A stretch of DNA of 64,000 nt from Emcibacteraceae bacterium (GTDB taxonomy: Bacteria > Pseudomonadota > Alphaproteobacteria > Sphingomonadales > Emcibacteraceae): contig JAWKXO010000001.1 of assembly GCA_041396985.1 (NCBI GenBank), positions 310,001 to 374,000 of the forward strand. The letters run 5' to 3'. The notes beneath the pieces were generated by a model. That model was not told the DNA's origin. It saw only the letters and a list, made by a program, of their open reading frames with translations, and ran no database searches. Of the stretch, positions 34,046-43,008 are shown in pieces (position 1 is the stretch's first letter; every line of letters begins with the position of its first letter). Both the position numbers and the translations under genes were made by a program.

Positions 34046-35617
34046 ATGGCCAAAATTCCAGATCGCTTCCTGGGTTTCTCTTTTTCAGTAGGCGATATTC
34101 TTATTGAATTAAATAAAGAGTTCAGAATTGTAAATGCCGATGGCGCTATTAGCGAAATTGGCCTGGGGACATCTGAGGTTAAATCAACCCTTTTTCCTGA
34201 CCTGCTTGAAGCCAGTGAACGCAAGACATTTAAACAGATATCCTCGCTTATAAAAGGGACCAACCGTATTGGTCCCGTCAATTTCTATGTTGGTAAAAAA
34301 GAAAAATTCAGAAAGAATTATTCTATATTTTTTGGAAAACTGCCTGATGATGAAACCCGGATGTTTCTGGTCCTTATGTCGGCATATCGACTTGGTCACA
34401 AGACTGAGTCAAACCCTGACAGCAATGATATCAAAGAAGAAAAAGACATTTTCCTTAAAAAAGTTGAAAACATTCTATCTGATAATAAAAATCAGGACGC
34501 TCATCTTAATATCACCCTGCTGGAAACTGAGGGTAATCAAAAAATTGAAGGTGAAAGAATTGCCCAACTAGGGAGTTTACTCAATAAATATTCAACTGGT
34601 GGCCAAAGTGCCGGACAACTGTCGGATAATCGCTTCGCCGTAATTCATACAAAAGAACCTGATGGACCTGAAACTGAAGCTTTGATCCGTGAGCTTACAA
34701 AATCCACAGGGATTAGATTAAAAAGCACAACCATTGATACAGAGCAGGATATGTTGAGCGAAGAAGACGGGGTTCGTGCCTTATTATTCAGTCTTCAGCA
34801 ATTCGCCGACGATGCAGACGGTTTTGATATTGAAACGCTCGCACAGGGTTACAGGGAAATAGTTGAAGATACGGCCTCAAAAGTACAGAACCTTAGAACT
34901 ATTTTGGCCAATGGCGATTTCTCACTTCTATATCAACCTATTGTTTCACTTAAAAGCAGAGCCGTACACCATTCAGAAGCATTGATTAGGTTTACTGATG
35001 CGGACCTGCATAATCTCCAGTTTGAAACGATCTGTTTTGCTGAAAAAGTTGGCATGATCCAGGAATTTGACAGGGCAACATTTAATCTCGTGGTTGAAAA
35101 AATAAATCAGATAAAAATACACGAAACACCGCCAAAAATTGCGGTCAATCTATCGGGTAAATCTCTTTCCAATAAAGCTTTTCTGGAAGATTTAAAAATA
35201 CGATTACGAAACAATATTGAAATTAACAAATTTATCTCACTTGAAATTACGGAATCAGCCGAAATCACTAATCTGAAACAGCTTTCTGATGTCATTAATG
35301 AAATACGAGAAATGGGTTTCAGGGTTTATCTAGACGATTTCGGCGCAGGCGCTGCCGGATTTCGCTATCTACGTGAATTGGTGGTTGATGGCGTTAAAAT
35401 TGATGGCGATTATATTCGGGATGCCCTTAAAGATGAAAAGACACGTGCTTTTCTGCGCTCAATCGTCACTCTTTGTAATGATCTTAATATATACACAATT
35501 GCCGAATGGGTCGAAACCGAAGAGCAGGCAGATTTTTTAAAACAGCTTGGTGTTACTTTTGGGCAAGGTTATCTGTTCGGACGCCCCAATACAGGGATCA
35601 AGCTTTATACTTCCTAA
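34046..35617 (+). CDS. EAL-domain cyclic-di-GMP phosphodiesterase
   Basis: 523 residues from ATG 34046, with GGGGA about 6 bases upstream; an in-frame TTG at 34031 is less likely. The C-terminal EAL domain keeps its catalytic set: EALIRF, IAVNLSG, LEITES, LDDFGAG, VKIDG, AEWVE and GQGYLFG. It therefore should hydrolyse cyclic di-GMP. The N-terminal 250 residues hold a PAS-like segment (DILIELNKEFRIVNADG) and a region resembling a degenerate sensory or GGDEF-like fold, without a GGDEF signature. No membrane segment is seen. The input signal is unknown. Confidence 0.85.
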   Translation: MAKIPDRFLGFSFSVGDILIELNKEFRIVNADGAISEIGLGTSEVKSTLFPDLLEASERKTFKQISSLIKGTNRIGPVNFYVGKKEKFRKNYSIFFGKLPDDETRMFLVLMSAYRLGHKTESNPDSNDIKEEKDIFLKKVENILSDNKNQDAHLNITLLETEGNQKIEGERIAQLGSLLNKYSTGGQSAGQLSDNRFAVIHTKEPDGPETEALIRELTKSTGIRLKSTTIDTEQDMLSEEDGVRALLFSLQQFADDADGFDIETLAQGYREIVEDTASKVQNLRTILANGDFSLLYQPIVSLKSRAVHHSEALIRFTDADLHNLQFETICFAEKVGMIQEFDRATFNLVVEKINQIKIHETPPKIAVNLSGKSLSNKAFLEDLKIRLRNNIEINKFISLEITESAEITNLKQLSDVINEIREMGFRVYLDDFGAGAAGFRYLRELVVDGVKIDGDYIRDALKDEKTRAFLRSIVTLCNDLNIYTIAEWVETEEQADFLKQLGVTFGQGYLFGRPNTGIKLYTS

Positions 35618-35619
35618 TC

Positions 35620-36189
35620 CTATGGACAACTTCGAACAATTGAATTTGAAACGATGCCATTTTCCTTATGACTTTCATAGATATGCACCTGGTTAACCGA
35701 TGAAAAAGATTTAAGATTGTCTTTAGGGAGTTCTTCTTCCTCCACCCTGTTTTTTCTTAAGCGGGCAATGGTAATATGCGGTCTATAGGGCCGATCATAA
35801 ATTTTATAATCTGCCGCTCTTAAATCCGTTTCAATTTTTGCCTGCAATTTTTCAAGAGCCTCATCCAGCAGGACATCAGCGACGAAAAGTCCTTTAACTT
35901 CCTTATCAGGCGGGAAAAGAATGATATCACCAATGGTCAGTGTGAACGGCGTAAAACCGGAAATTGATTTTTTTACAACGGCTTCAAGCCTGTCAATTTC
36001 ATGCAGCGGAATATTGCCGATAAAACTTAATGTCAGGTGGTAATTATTAAAAGGAACCCATCTGATATTCAGCGCTGCAAACTGTTTCTGAAGCGCAATT
36101 GACTTTTGTTTTAGAACCTCCATCACTTCATTACTGAGCGACAATGCAACAAAAGCCCTAATACTCGGCTTTGTTAGCTCTTTTTCCAA
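35620..36189 (-). CDS. thpR: RNA 2',3'-cyclic phosphodiesterase ThpR (LigT-like)
   Basis: 189 residues of the 2H phosphoesterase superfamily. Both H-x-T-x motifs are present: YHLTLSFIG near residue 45 and RPHITIARL near residue 135. FVALSLSNEV opens the protein as in ThpR. It hydrolyses 2',3'-cyclic phosphate ends of RNA or tRNA fragments in the cytoplasm. It lies 4 bases after the symporter gene on the same strand and converges on the EAL gene with 2 bases between the stops. The link to the transporter operon is probably only positional. Confidence 0.85.
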   Translation of the reverse strand: MEKELTKPSIRAFVALSLSNEVMEVLKQKSIALQKQFAALNIRWVPFNNYHLTLSFIGNIPLHEIDRLEAVVKKSISGFTPFTLTIGDIILFPPDKEVKGLFVADVLLDEALEKLQAKIETDLRAADYKIYDRPYRPHITIARLRKNRVEEEELPKDNLKSFSSVNQVHIYESHKENGIVSNSIVRSCP

Positions 36190-36193
36190 TGTC

Positions 36194-37945
36194 TTATCCT
36201 CTTGGGATTCTGATTTTTTCGATCATATCCTGTACAGTCTGTGGTGGCGGAGGGGTTAATTTGCTGACCCCGTAGGCAACGATAAAATTAAGGACCATAC
36301 CCAATGTTCCCGCCCCTTCCGGGGAAACCCCAAACCACCAGTGACTGACATTATCAGTTCCCGGATTTATGAATTTAAAATATATGATGTAGGCCGCCGT
36401 AAAGACCAGACCGCTGATCATGCCGCTAATGGCCCCTTCCTTATTCATTCGCTTATAGAAAATCCCCATTAATATAATGGGGAAAAAGCTGCTCGCCGCA
36501 AGACCAAAGGCAAAGGCAACAACCTGCGCCACAAAGCCAGGCGGATTGATGCCGAAATAGCCGGCAATCAGTACGGCAATAGCAACCGCCATTCTGGCAT
36601 ACATCAGTTCCTGTTTATCGGTAATATTGGGAAGCAGCATTTTTTTAAAAAGATCATGGGCAACAGATGTTGAGATCACCAGCAAAAGCCCCGCCGCCGT
36701 TGATAAAGCCGCTGCCAGCCCCCCTGCAACCACAAGCGCCACAACCCAGTTTGGAAGCTTCGCGATCTCCGGATTGGCCAGAACCATAATGTCCTGATCG
36801 ATATAAAGCTCATTTACACTGTTGCCGTCTGCGTTTTTAAGAAGTCGCTCTCCACTTGCACCACGTCCGTCGGTAAAATCAGGTTTGCCATCAAACGCGT
36901 TTCCGGCCATATACTGAATCTTACCATCGTGGTTTTTATCGCGCCAGGCAATCAGATCAATCGATTCCCAGTTTTTAAACCAGGACGGAGTCTGCGTGTA
37001 GTCAACATTACTGACGGTGTTAATCAGGTTAAGCCGGGCAAAACTGGCGACTGCAGGTGCCGTGGTATAAAGAATGGCAATAAGCACAAGAGCATAGCCA
37101 GCCGACAGACGTGCATCGCGAACTTTCGGAACCGTAAAAAACCGGACAATAACATGTGGAAGCCCCGCGGTTCCAACCATAAGTGCAGCGACAATACAGA
37201 ACATATCAATGCTTGATTTTCGGCCATCGGTATATTTACCAAACCCGAGTTCGGTTGAAAGACCATTAAGCTTATCAAGAAGATATATCCCCGACCCGTC
37301 CACGAGGGTGCTGCCAAAGCCGAGTTGGGGAATTGGATCACCCGTCATCATCAGCGATATAAATATTGCCGGAACCATAAAGGCAAAAATGAGCACACAA
37401 TATTGCGCCACCTGCGTATAGGTTATACCCTTCATTCCCCCCAGTACGGCATAGAAAAAGACGATCGACATGCCGATCAGAACCCCTGTGGTGATATCAA
37501 CTTCAAGAAACCGGGAAAAGACAATACCGACCCCCCGCATCTGCCCGGCAACATAGGTAAAGGAAATAAAAAGGGCGCAGATAACCGCAACCGTTCTGGC
37601 TGCATTGGAATAATAACGGTCCCCGACAAAGTCAGGCACGGTAAACTGGCCAAACTTGCGGAGGTAAGGCGCCAGAAGCAGGGCCAGAAGCACATAACCA
37701 CCCGTCCAGCCCATCAGATACATGGAGCCGTCACGCCCCATAAAGGATATGATTCCCGCCATGGAAATAAAACTGGCCGCGCTCATCCAGTCGGCCGCTG
37801 TCGCCATACCATTTGCCAGCGGCGGCACATGATGTCCGGCCACATAGAAATCATCCGTCGTCCCCGCCTTGGCCCAAACCGCTATGCCGATATAAATGGC
37901 GAACGTGATCCCGACAATAATATAAGTCAGCGTTTGAATATCCAT
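36194..37945 (-). CDS. Sodium:solute symporter, large subunit (VC_2705/ActP-like)
   Basis: 583 residues with about thirteen membrane helices of the SSS family: DDFYVAGHHVPPLANGMATA, GRDGSMYLMGWTGGYVLLAL and RYYSNAARTVAVICA. A hydrophilic insert at about residues 325-375, with DKNHDGKIQYM, resembles a calcium-binding loop. GGGGA precedes the ATG by about 8 bases. The DUF4212 small-subunit gene ends 1 base upstream; this pair is known from VC_2705-type transporters of monocarboxylates or other small acids. Substrate is not determined. Confidence 0.87.
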   Translation of the reverse strand: MDIQTLTYIIVGITFAIYIGIAVWAKAGTTDDFYVAGHHVPPLANGMATAADWMSAASFISMAGIISFMGRDGSMYLMGWTGGYVLLALLLAPYLRKFGQFTVPDFVGDRYYSNAARTVAVICALFISFTYVAGQMRGVGIVFSRFLEVDITTGVLIGMSIVFFYAVLGGMKGITYTQVAQYCVLIFAFMVPAIFISLMMTGDPIPQLGFGSTLVDGSGIYLLDKLNGLSTELGFGKYTDGRKSSIDMFCIVAALMVGTAGLPHVIVRFFTVPKVRDARLSAGYALVLIAILYTTAPAVASFARLNLINTVSNVDYTQTPSWFKNWESIDLIAWRDKNHDGKIQYMAGNAFDGKPDFTDGRGASGERLLKNADGNSVNELYIDQDIMVLANPEIAKLPNWVVALVVAGGLAAALSTAAGLLLVISTSVAHDLFKKMLLPNITDKQELMYARMAVAIAVLIAGYFGINPPGFVAQVVAFAFGLAASSFFPIILMGIFYKRMNKEGAISGMISGLVFTAAYIIYFKFINPGTDNVSHWWFGVSPEGAGTLGMVLNFIVAYGVSKLTPPPPQTVQDMIEKIRIPRG

Positions 37946-37946
37946 A

Positions 37947-38240
37947 TCACTGTTCCCCTTTGGTCAAATCTTCAGCGGGGATATGGTCATCGCTTTCTTC
38001 AACATCGTATTTTTTATCCAGTTTGTTCATTTTGAACACATAGATAAAAATCAGGGCCACAAAGATATAAATTGACCCCTGCTGCGCCATCCAGAAGCCA
38101 AAAGGAAATCCAAAAAACTGAAACCTGTCAAGGTAATCAACTAACAAAATCCCCATCCCATAGGAAACAATAAACCAGATCAGAAGCAGTTTTAAAACCA
38201 GACTGACATTCTCTTTCCAATATGCTTTTGCGTCCGTCAT
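37947..38240 (-). CDS. Small subunit of sodium:solute symporter (DUF4212)
   Basis: 97 residues with two membrane segments (LVLKLLLIWFIVSYGMGILL and GSIYIFVALIFIYVFKMNKL) separated by the FPFGFWMAQQG loop typical of DUF4212. These small proteins are encoded directly before VC_2705-type SSS symporters, as here, and are thought to be accessory subunits. It starts 2 bases after the large amidohydrolase gene, so all three genes are probably one transcript. Confidence 0.87.
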   Translation of the reverse strand: MTDAKAYWKENVSLVLKLLLIWFIVSYGMGILLVDYLDRFQFFGFPFGFWMAQQGSIYIFVALIFIYVFKMNKLDKKYDVEESDDHIPAEDLTKGEQ

Positions 38241-38242
38241 AT

Positions 38243-41200
38243 TTAATCCCTGTTTGTCGTAAGTTCACGGATTGTATAAAGATGACCACCTTTAATGGTT
38301 GCTTCAACGTTACGGATATTGCGGATATCCTCAATGGGATTACCGTTTAATATGACCATATCCGCCAGTTTGCCAACCTCCAGTGTTCCAAGATCAGCTT
38401 CAACACCAATATTCTTTGCCACCTTGATGGTCCCGGCACGTATGGCATCAGCGGGTGAAAGACCAGCGGCTTCAAACATAATAATCTCCAACTGCTGTGC
38501 AATGCCATATGGAATAAACGGACTATCCGTGCCCGCCGCCACATTGGCCCCTCGATCATGAAGTTTTTTAATGGTCTCGAGGAGCGCAGGAGTATGTTTT
38601 ATGGCATTAAAAGCAAAACCGGATTTTGCAAACATTTCCTGATCATCCCGCTGTAACTGATCAAGGAACGTTCTATATTTAATATCACTTTTATATTCAG
38701 GCATATCCTGAAGAAATTTATAATATCCCCCATCAAGCACGGCAGTCGGCGTGATGAAGAGGCCGGATTGACTGATAATATTGATGACATCCTCATAACT
38801 GTGGGCAAGGGAAGAAAATTTCGGTGAATATCCCCGTCTGCTGGTGGCTGAAATATGTTCAACACTGTCCATGCTGTTTTGAACAGCCGGTGCAATTTCA
38901 TGTGAGGATAATGGAATACCCAGTTTATGGCCATCGGCAATTAATATCTGCTGATATTCGTCGGGCAAGCGTACATAGGACTTAATCATATCATAATCAA
39001 GTTCTGCTGCACGCTGGAGTTCATGCCTTAACGCCTTTTCATTCAAAGCGTTATAGGACTGGCCATAATAAACTCTGGCTCCGCCAGTCAACCAACCTGC
39101 ATTGAATAACCTTGGACCAGCCGAAATACCACTATCCCATATCTCCCGACGTTCCAGCGATTTATAAGGATTACTGCCCGGGTCGCGAACACTCGTGATA
39201 CCGTAAGCAAGCCAGTTTCGGCCAAGTTTTTCCCCCATTATTTCCGTTTGGTGACTGTGCCCCGCCATAAGTCCTGGAATCATTGTATTTTTTGAATAAT
39301 CATAAAACTTGCCGATAACAGGATACTGTCCATGAGGGGCTATACTGGTAATACGCCCTTTGGAAACAAAAACGTCCACATTTTCACGAACCTGGTCCGT
39401 TACGCCGTCAAAAATACGCCCCACATGAATGGTTATATCCTCGTCCGATGCCCGCTTCCATGAAAGGTTAATCAAATGATTTTGCGTCTGCCCGGTTAGA
39501 AAATTACAGCTTTTTAGAGTTTTTCCTGAAAAATAATAGATGCGCTCTGATCCCCTTGCCCAGCGGGGCATAAGCGCCGTATCAAGACATTTGTTTTCAG
39601 CAGCACCGGTGATTTCCCCGGCATTATTGACATAGGCAACTCTTAATTCCCCTTCGGCGATATAGGCCATTTTACCACCATCATAAGAAATAACAGGGCC
39701 ACTTCCATCACGGGTGCTTAATCCGATATTATTGGGAAGATCGAGGAATTTTGACCGACCGCTTTCCACATCATATTGTTTAAGAGCATGCATTCCTTCG
39801 CGAAAACGTGATGTTGCCGGTTTGACCACCGCCAGAACCAGATGCTTTCCATCAACTGACCAGGTCGGCTTTCCTGGCGTAAATAACTGCTCATCAACGG
39901 TATGGATATTCCCATATTCCACATCAATGACTTTAAGATCGGACCTGCCCCAGGTGTTTGAAATGCCCCGTGTTGAAAGATAAGCAATGTATTTTCCGTC
40001 TCTCGACCAGGCCAGTCTGTACTCACGGTTCAGATCATGGGTCAATCTTCTTTCCTTGCCACTGGAAATATCGCGGATCCAGATATCCATCTGGCCATCC
40101 CTTTCCGCAACAAAGGCCAGATTATCCCCTTCTCGTGACCAGGCCGGGTCAACCACATGACCGGGACCATCATCTATATTTCTGGAAAGCTTATCACCTT
40201 CCTGCAGCCACAGATCGCCAAGCGCGGTAAAAACGATATCATTATTTTTTGACGATACATCCATTGCTCCAATGCCACGAACTTGCTGTGACGCTCTGTT
40301 ATCAAAATCACGGACTTTGTGTGTATAATTCGGCTCAACCGAAGTAATCGACGCCTCAAAAGGCACCATTTTCAGATCACCAAGACTTACCCGCGTTTTA
40401 TTTCGTCTGTTTTCAAGCTTAACCGGGCGAAATTTAATCTGGCCATCAGCGGTGAAATATATCCCTTGCTCACTCCAGACAGACCGAAACGGAAATATAT
40501 CCCCCTGATCGATAACAACCGTGTCTTTTTGCGCTTCCAGGCTATAGACATCCGTCACATAATTTAATCTAATGTCATCATTAAATTGTGAAATATAACT
40601 GAACCCTTCACTATTGTTGGTCCAAGACGGCCTGATAAAAATACCCCGTTCCGTTTTCATCAGGCTGACTTCATATGGCTTGTCTTCTGCATAATCAATC
40701 ATAACGATTTCAGAATATCTGCCTTTTATTTCTCGGGTAAATAAAAGTCGCTCGCCATTCCTGGATTTATTGGGATGTCCTTCATCATCCGGAAAGTTTG
40801 TTAATTTTTTTTCAGAACCATTTTTTACATTTATCTCCCAGATATCGTAATTGCCATCGCGGTCCGATGCGAAGACAATCGTATCACCATCCTCATTCCA
40901 GGATGGTTCACGGTCATCATAAAGTCCGGATGTAATCTGTTTGAGCTCACTCCCATCACTGTTGATTGTCCAGATATGGAAGTAGCCCTGATAATAGCCC
41001 TGAAAAGCAATTTTTTTGCCGTCCGGTGAAAAACTCGGTTCACGGGCTTCGGGCTGCTGCCCGGCTGTGAGTGCCTTTGCAACTCCCCCTTCGGCAGGAA
41101 CAGTCCACAACACTCCCTGCAGATCCATAGTGATCAATTTGCCATCAGGCGAAAGGCTGATCCCGAAATTTGTCCCTTGTGAAAATTTAATTTCCTTTGC

Positions 41201-41257
41201 TTCAGCAGCGCTTAATAAAGACAAACCAATCAGCAAAAATGAATATAGAGCCCTCAT
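38243..41257 (-). CDS. Exported amidohydrolase with N-terminal TolB-like beta-propeller
   Basis: 1004 residues. A signal peptide (MRALYSFLLIGLSLLSAAEA) is followed by about 580 residues of WD40/PD40 TolB-like repeats, each with a W-S-x-D-G-x-x-I/L core (PSFSPDGKKIAFQG, PSWNEDGDTIVFASDRDGNY, PAWSREGDNLAFVAERDGQ). The last 400 residues are an amidohydrolase: VGRIFDGVTDQ, metal ligands GLMAGHSHQTE, the SSHEIAPA His and GTDSPFIPYG Asp. Such fusions are found in marine bacteria and are often called prolidase- or imidazolonepropionase-like; the substrate is unclear. It heads an operon with a solute symporter, consistent with outside hydrolysis and uptake of the product. Confidence 0.87.
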   Translation of the reverse strand: MRALYSFLLIGLSLLSAAEAKEIKFSQGTNFGISLSPDGKLITMDLQGVLWTVPAEGGVAKALTAGQQPEAREPSFSPDGKKIAFQGYYQGYFHIWTINSDGSELKQITSGLYDDREPSWNEDGDTIVFASDRDGNYDIWEINVKNGSEKKLTNFPDDEGHPNKSRNGERLLFTREIKGRYSEIVMIDYAEDKPYEVSLMKTERGIFIRPSWTNNSEGFSYISQFNDDIRLNYVTDVYSLEAQKDTVVIDQGDIFPFRSVWSEQGIYFTADGQIKFRPVKLENRRNKTRVSLGDLKMVPFEASITSVEPNYTHKVRDFDNRASQQVRGIGAMDVSSKNNDIVFTALGDLWLQEGDKLSRNIDDGPGHVVDPAWSREGDNLAFVAERDGQMDIWIRDISSGKERRLTHDLNREYRLAWSRDGKYIAYLSTRGISNTWGRSDLKVIDVEYGNIHTVDEQLFTPGKPTWSVDGKHLVLAVVKPATSRFREGMHALKQYDVESGRSKFLDLPNNIGLSTRDGSGPVISYDGGKMAYIAEGELRVAYVNNAGEITGAAENKCLDTALMPRWARGSERIYYFSGKTLKSCNFLTGQTQNHLINLSWKRASDEDITIHVGRIFDGVTDQVRENVDVFVSKGRITSIAPHGQYPVIGKFYDYSKNTMIPGLMAGHSHQTEIMGEKLGRNWLAYGITSVRDPGSNPYKSLERREIWDSGISAGPRLFNAGWLTGGARVYYGQSYNALNEKALRHELQRAAELDYDMIKSYVRLPDEYQQILIADGHKLGIPLSSHEIAPAVQNSMDSVEHISATSRRGYSPKFSSLAHSYEDVINIISQSGLFITPTAVLDGGYYKFLQDMPEYKSDIKYRTFLDQLQRDDQEMFAKSGFAFNAIKHTPALLETIKKLHDRGANVAAGTDSPFIPYGIAQQLEIIMFEAAGLSPADAIRAGTIKVAKNIGVEADLGTLEVGKLADMVILNGNPIEDIRNIRNVEATIKGGHLYTIRELTTNRD

Positions 41258-41447
41258 AACTCTCCCCTGTATTTACTTGAATAATCCCTGGCACAGCTTT
41301 CCAGAAATTAACTTAGATGTAAATAATTTTATCAAATTTAAGAATTATTCAATGCTTGAATTTTATTCCTGTCGTATTACTCTGATGACAACAAACCCGC
41401 CTATATATTCACCGGGAATACTAATTTTAAAATTATGAATGTGAAAT

Positions 41448-42236
41448 ATGGAAAATATCAAAAATCTCCTACAGATTATGGAAACACTGCGTGACCCGAA
41501 AGATGGCTGTGCCTGGGATGTTGAGCAGACATTTAAAACAATTGCTCCCTACACTATTGAAGAAGCCTATGAAGTGGCAGAGGCGATTGAGAATAATGAC
41601 ATGGAGGGGCTTAAAGATGAATTGGGGGATCTGCTGTTTCAGGTGGTCTTCCATGCCCGCATGGCCGAGGAAGCCGGCTTTTTCAACTTTTCTGATGTGG
41701 CTGAAGCTATTGCAGATAAAATGGTGCGTCGTCATCCCCATGTATTTGCCGATGAAAATTTCAGAAATGCGGAAGAACAGACCATTGCCTGGGAAGAACA
41801 AAAAGCTAAGGAGAGAGCCGATAAAAAACAGGCCAGTATTCTGGATGGTGTTACCATTGGTCTTCCGGCACTCACCCGTGCCGTTAAGCTGCAAAAGCGG
41901 GCCGCCAGAGTTGGATTCGACTGGCCCGAAACATCACAGGTTATTGACAAACTGAACGAAGAAATGGCTGAGCTTTCAGAAGAACTGGTCAAAAACAATC
42001 AGAATAAAGATAAAATTGAGGAAGAATTCGGTGATATGATGTTTGTCTATGCCAATCTGGCAAGGCACCTTAAGATTGATCCGGAAGAAGCCCTAAGACG
42101 CGCCAATCACAAGTTTACAAATCGCTTTAATAAAATTGAACAATATATTGAAAATGAAGAAAAAACTATTAATCAATATACGCTTGAAGAGCTTGATGAA
42201 TTTTGGGAAAAGGCTAAGGAAACAGAGCGTCTCTGA
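41448..42236 (+). CDS. mazG: Nucleoside triphosphate pyrophosphohydrolase MazG
   Basis: 262 residues with two MazG folds. The first has LRDPKDGCAWDVEQTF and EEAYEVAEAIENNDMEGLKDELGDLL, the E-E-x-x-E...E-x-x-D magnesium motif; the second repeats it as ELSEELVKNNQNK and EEEFGDMMF. It hydrolyses NTPs to NMP and pyrophosphate, removing aberrant nucleotides. Its 3' end overlaps the convergent inositol-phosphatase-family gene by 23 bases. The 190 bases upstream, shared with the amidohydrolase gene, should hold its promoter. Confidence 0.92.
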   Translation: MENIKNLLQIMETLRDPKDGCAWDVEQTFKTIAPYTIEEAYEVAEAIENNDMEGLKDELGDLLFQVVFHARMAEEAGFFNFSDVAEAIADKMVRRHPHVFADENFRNAEEQTIAWEEQKAKERADKKQASILDGVTIGLPALTRAVKLQKRAARVGFDWPETSQVIDKLNEEMAELSEELVKNNQNKDKIEEEFGDMMFVYANLARHLKIDPEEALRRANHKFTNRFNKIEQYIENEEKTINQYTLEELDEFWEKAKETERL

Positions 42237-43008
42237 TATCTTTCCAAACGGCCTTATCGTGGGCACAAAGCAGACCTAATCCATCATTCGTCGGTGTAAA
42301 GGGTTTATCATCGAGAGTTCGGACATATCCCCCTGCTTCCTCAAAAAGCAGAGCTCCGGGCAAATGATCCCAAAGCAGGGTCCGGTAATAAGCAGAAAAA
42401 TCCTTTTGCCCGGTCAGCAAACAAATATAATCATATCCTGCGCAAAAGGCTGGTCTGTTTTCTTTGAACCGTTTCAGGTTTTCTTTTGCGACTGATCTTA
42501 AATTTTCCGGCATACGGTTAATATGGGCAGCACCTGTTAATTCATTGAGATTGGCTTTTGCAGGAGGAAGATTTATTTTTTCCCCGTCAAGATAGGTTCC
42601 GCTTCCTACCTGTGCCATTGCCATTGCCCCCGTTGCCGGCAGATATATCCAACTGGCAGCCACTTTTCCTTTTTGCAGGGCAACCGCCATCACGGCAAAG
42701 CGCTCATCTCCCTTAATAAAATTATTTGTGCCATCTATAGGATCAATCAGAAAACCACAGTCAGCAGCAAGAAGATCATTAAGCCTCTGCGGATTTTCCG
42801 CTATATCCTCTTCCCCTGTAATAATCGCATTGGGGTAGAGTTCCAGCAGTCCTTCTGTCAGGATAGCCTCGGCAGCAATATCAGCAGCTGTTACAAATTC
42901 GTTTGGTTCTTTAAAATGGACCTCGTCCTCACGCAGATTACGAAAACGGGAGAGAATTTCCTTATCGGCTACATTTTTAATCAATGAATTTATTTCATCA
43001 ATTTTCAT
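42214..43008 (-). CDS. Inositol monophosphatase-family phosphatase
   Basis: 264 residues from the ATG at 43008 with GGGA 7 bases upstream; a longer frame from 43053 lies inside hflX. The lithium-sensitive phosphatase metal motifs are present: GEEDIAE, DPIDGTNNF and WDHLPGALLFEEAGG. It dephosphorylates inositol phosphate, 3'-phosphoadenosine phosphate or a similar sugar phosphate; CysQ-type and SuhB-type members cannot be told apart here. It overlaps hflX by 11 bases and converges on mazG. Confidence 0.85.
   Translation of the reverse strand: MKIDEINSLIKNVADKEILSRFRNLREDEVHFKEPNEFVTAADIAAEAILTEGLLELYPNAIITGEEDIAENPQRLNDLLAADCGFLIDPIDGTNNFIKGDERFAVMAVALQKGKVAASWIYLPATGAMAMAQVGSGTYLDGEKINLPPAKANLNELTGAAHINRMPENLRSVAKENLKRFKENRPAFCAGYDYICLLTGQKDFSAYYRTLLWDHLPGALLFEEAGGYVRTLDDKPFTPTNDGLGLLCAHDKAVWKDIRDALFP

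Noticed and set aside
37325..38035. 236-codon plus-strand open frame opposite the symporter genes
   Set aside because: Rich in His, Arg and Gly as expected from an antisense frame of membrane-protein codons; both sense genes are clear.
41285..41310. TGGCAC near the divergent amidohydrolase/mazG region as a sigma-54 promoter
   Set aside because: The required TTGC element at the correct distance is absent.
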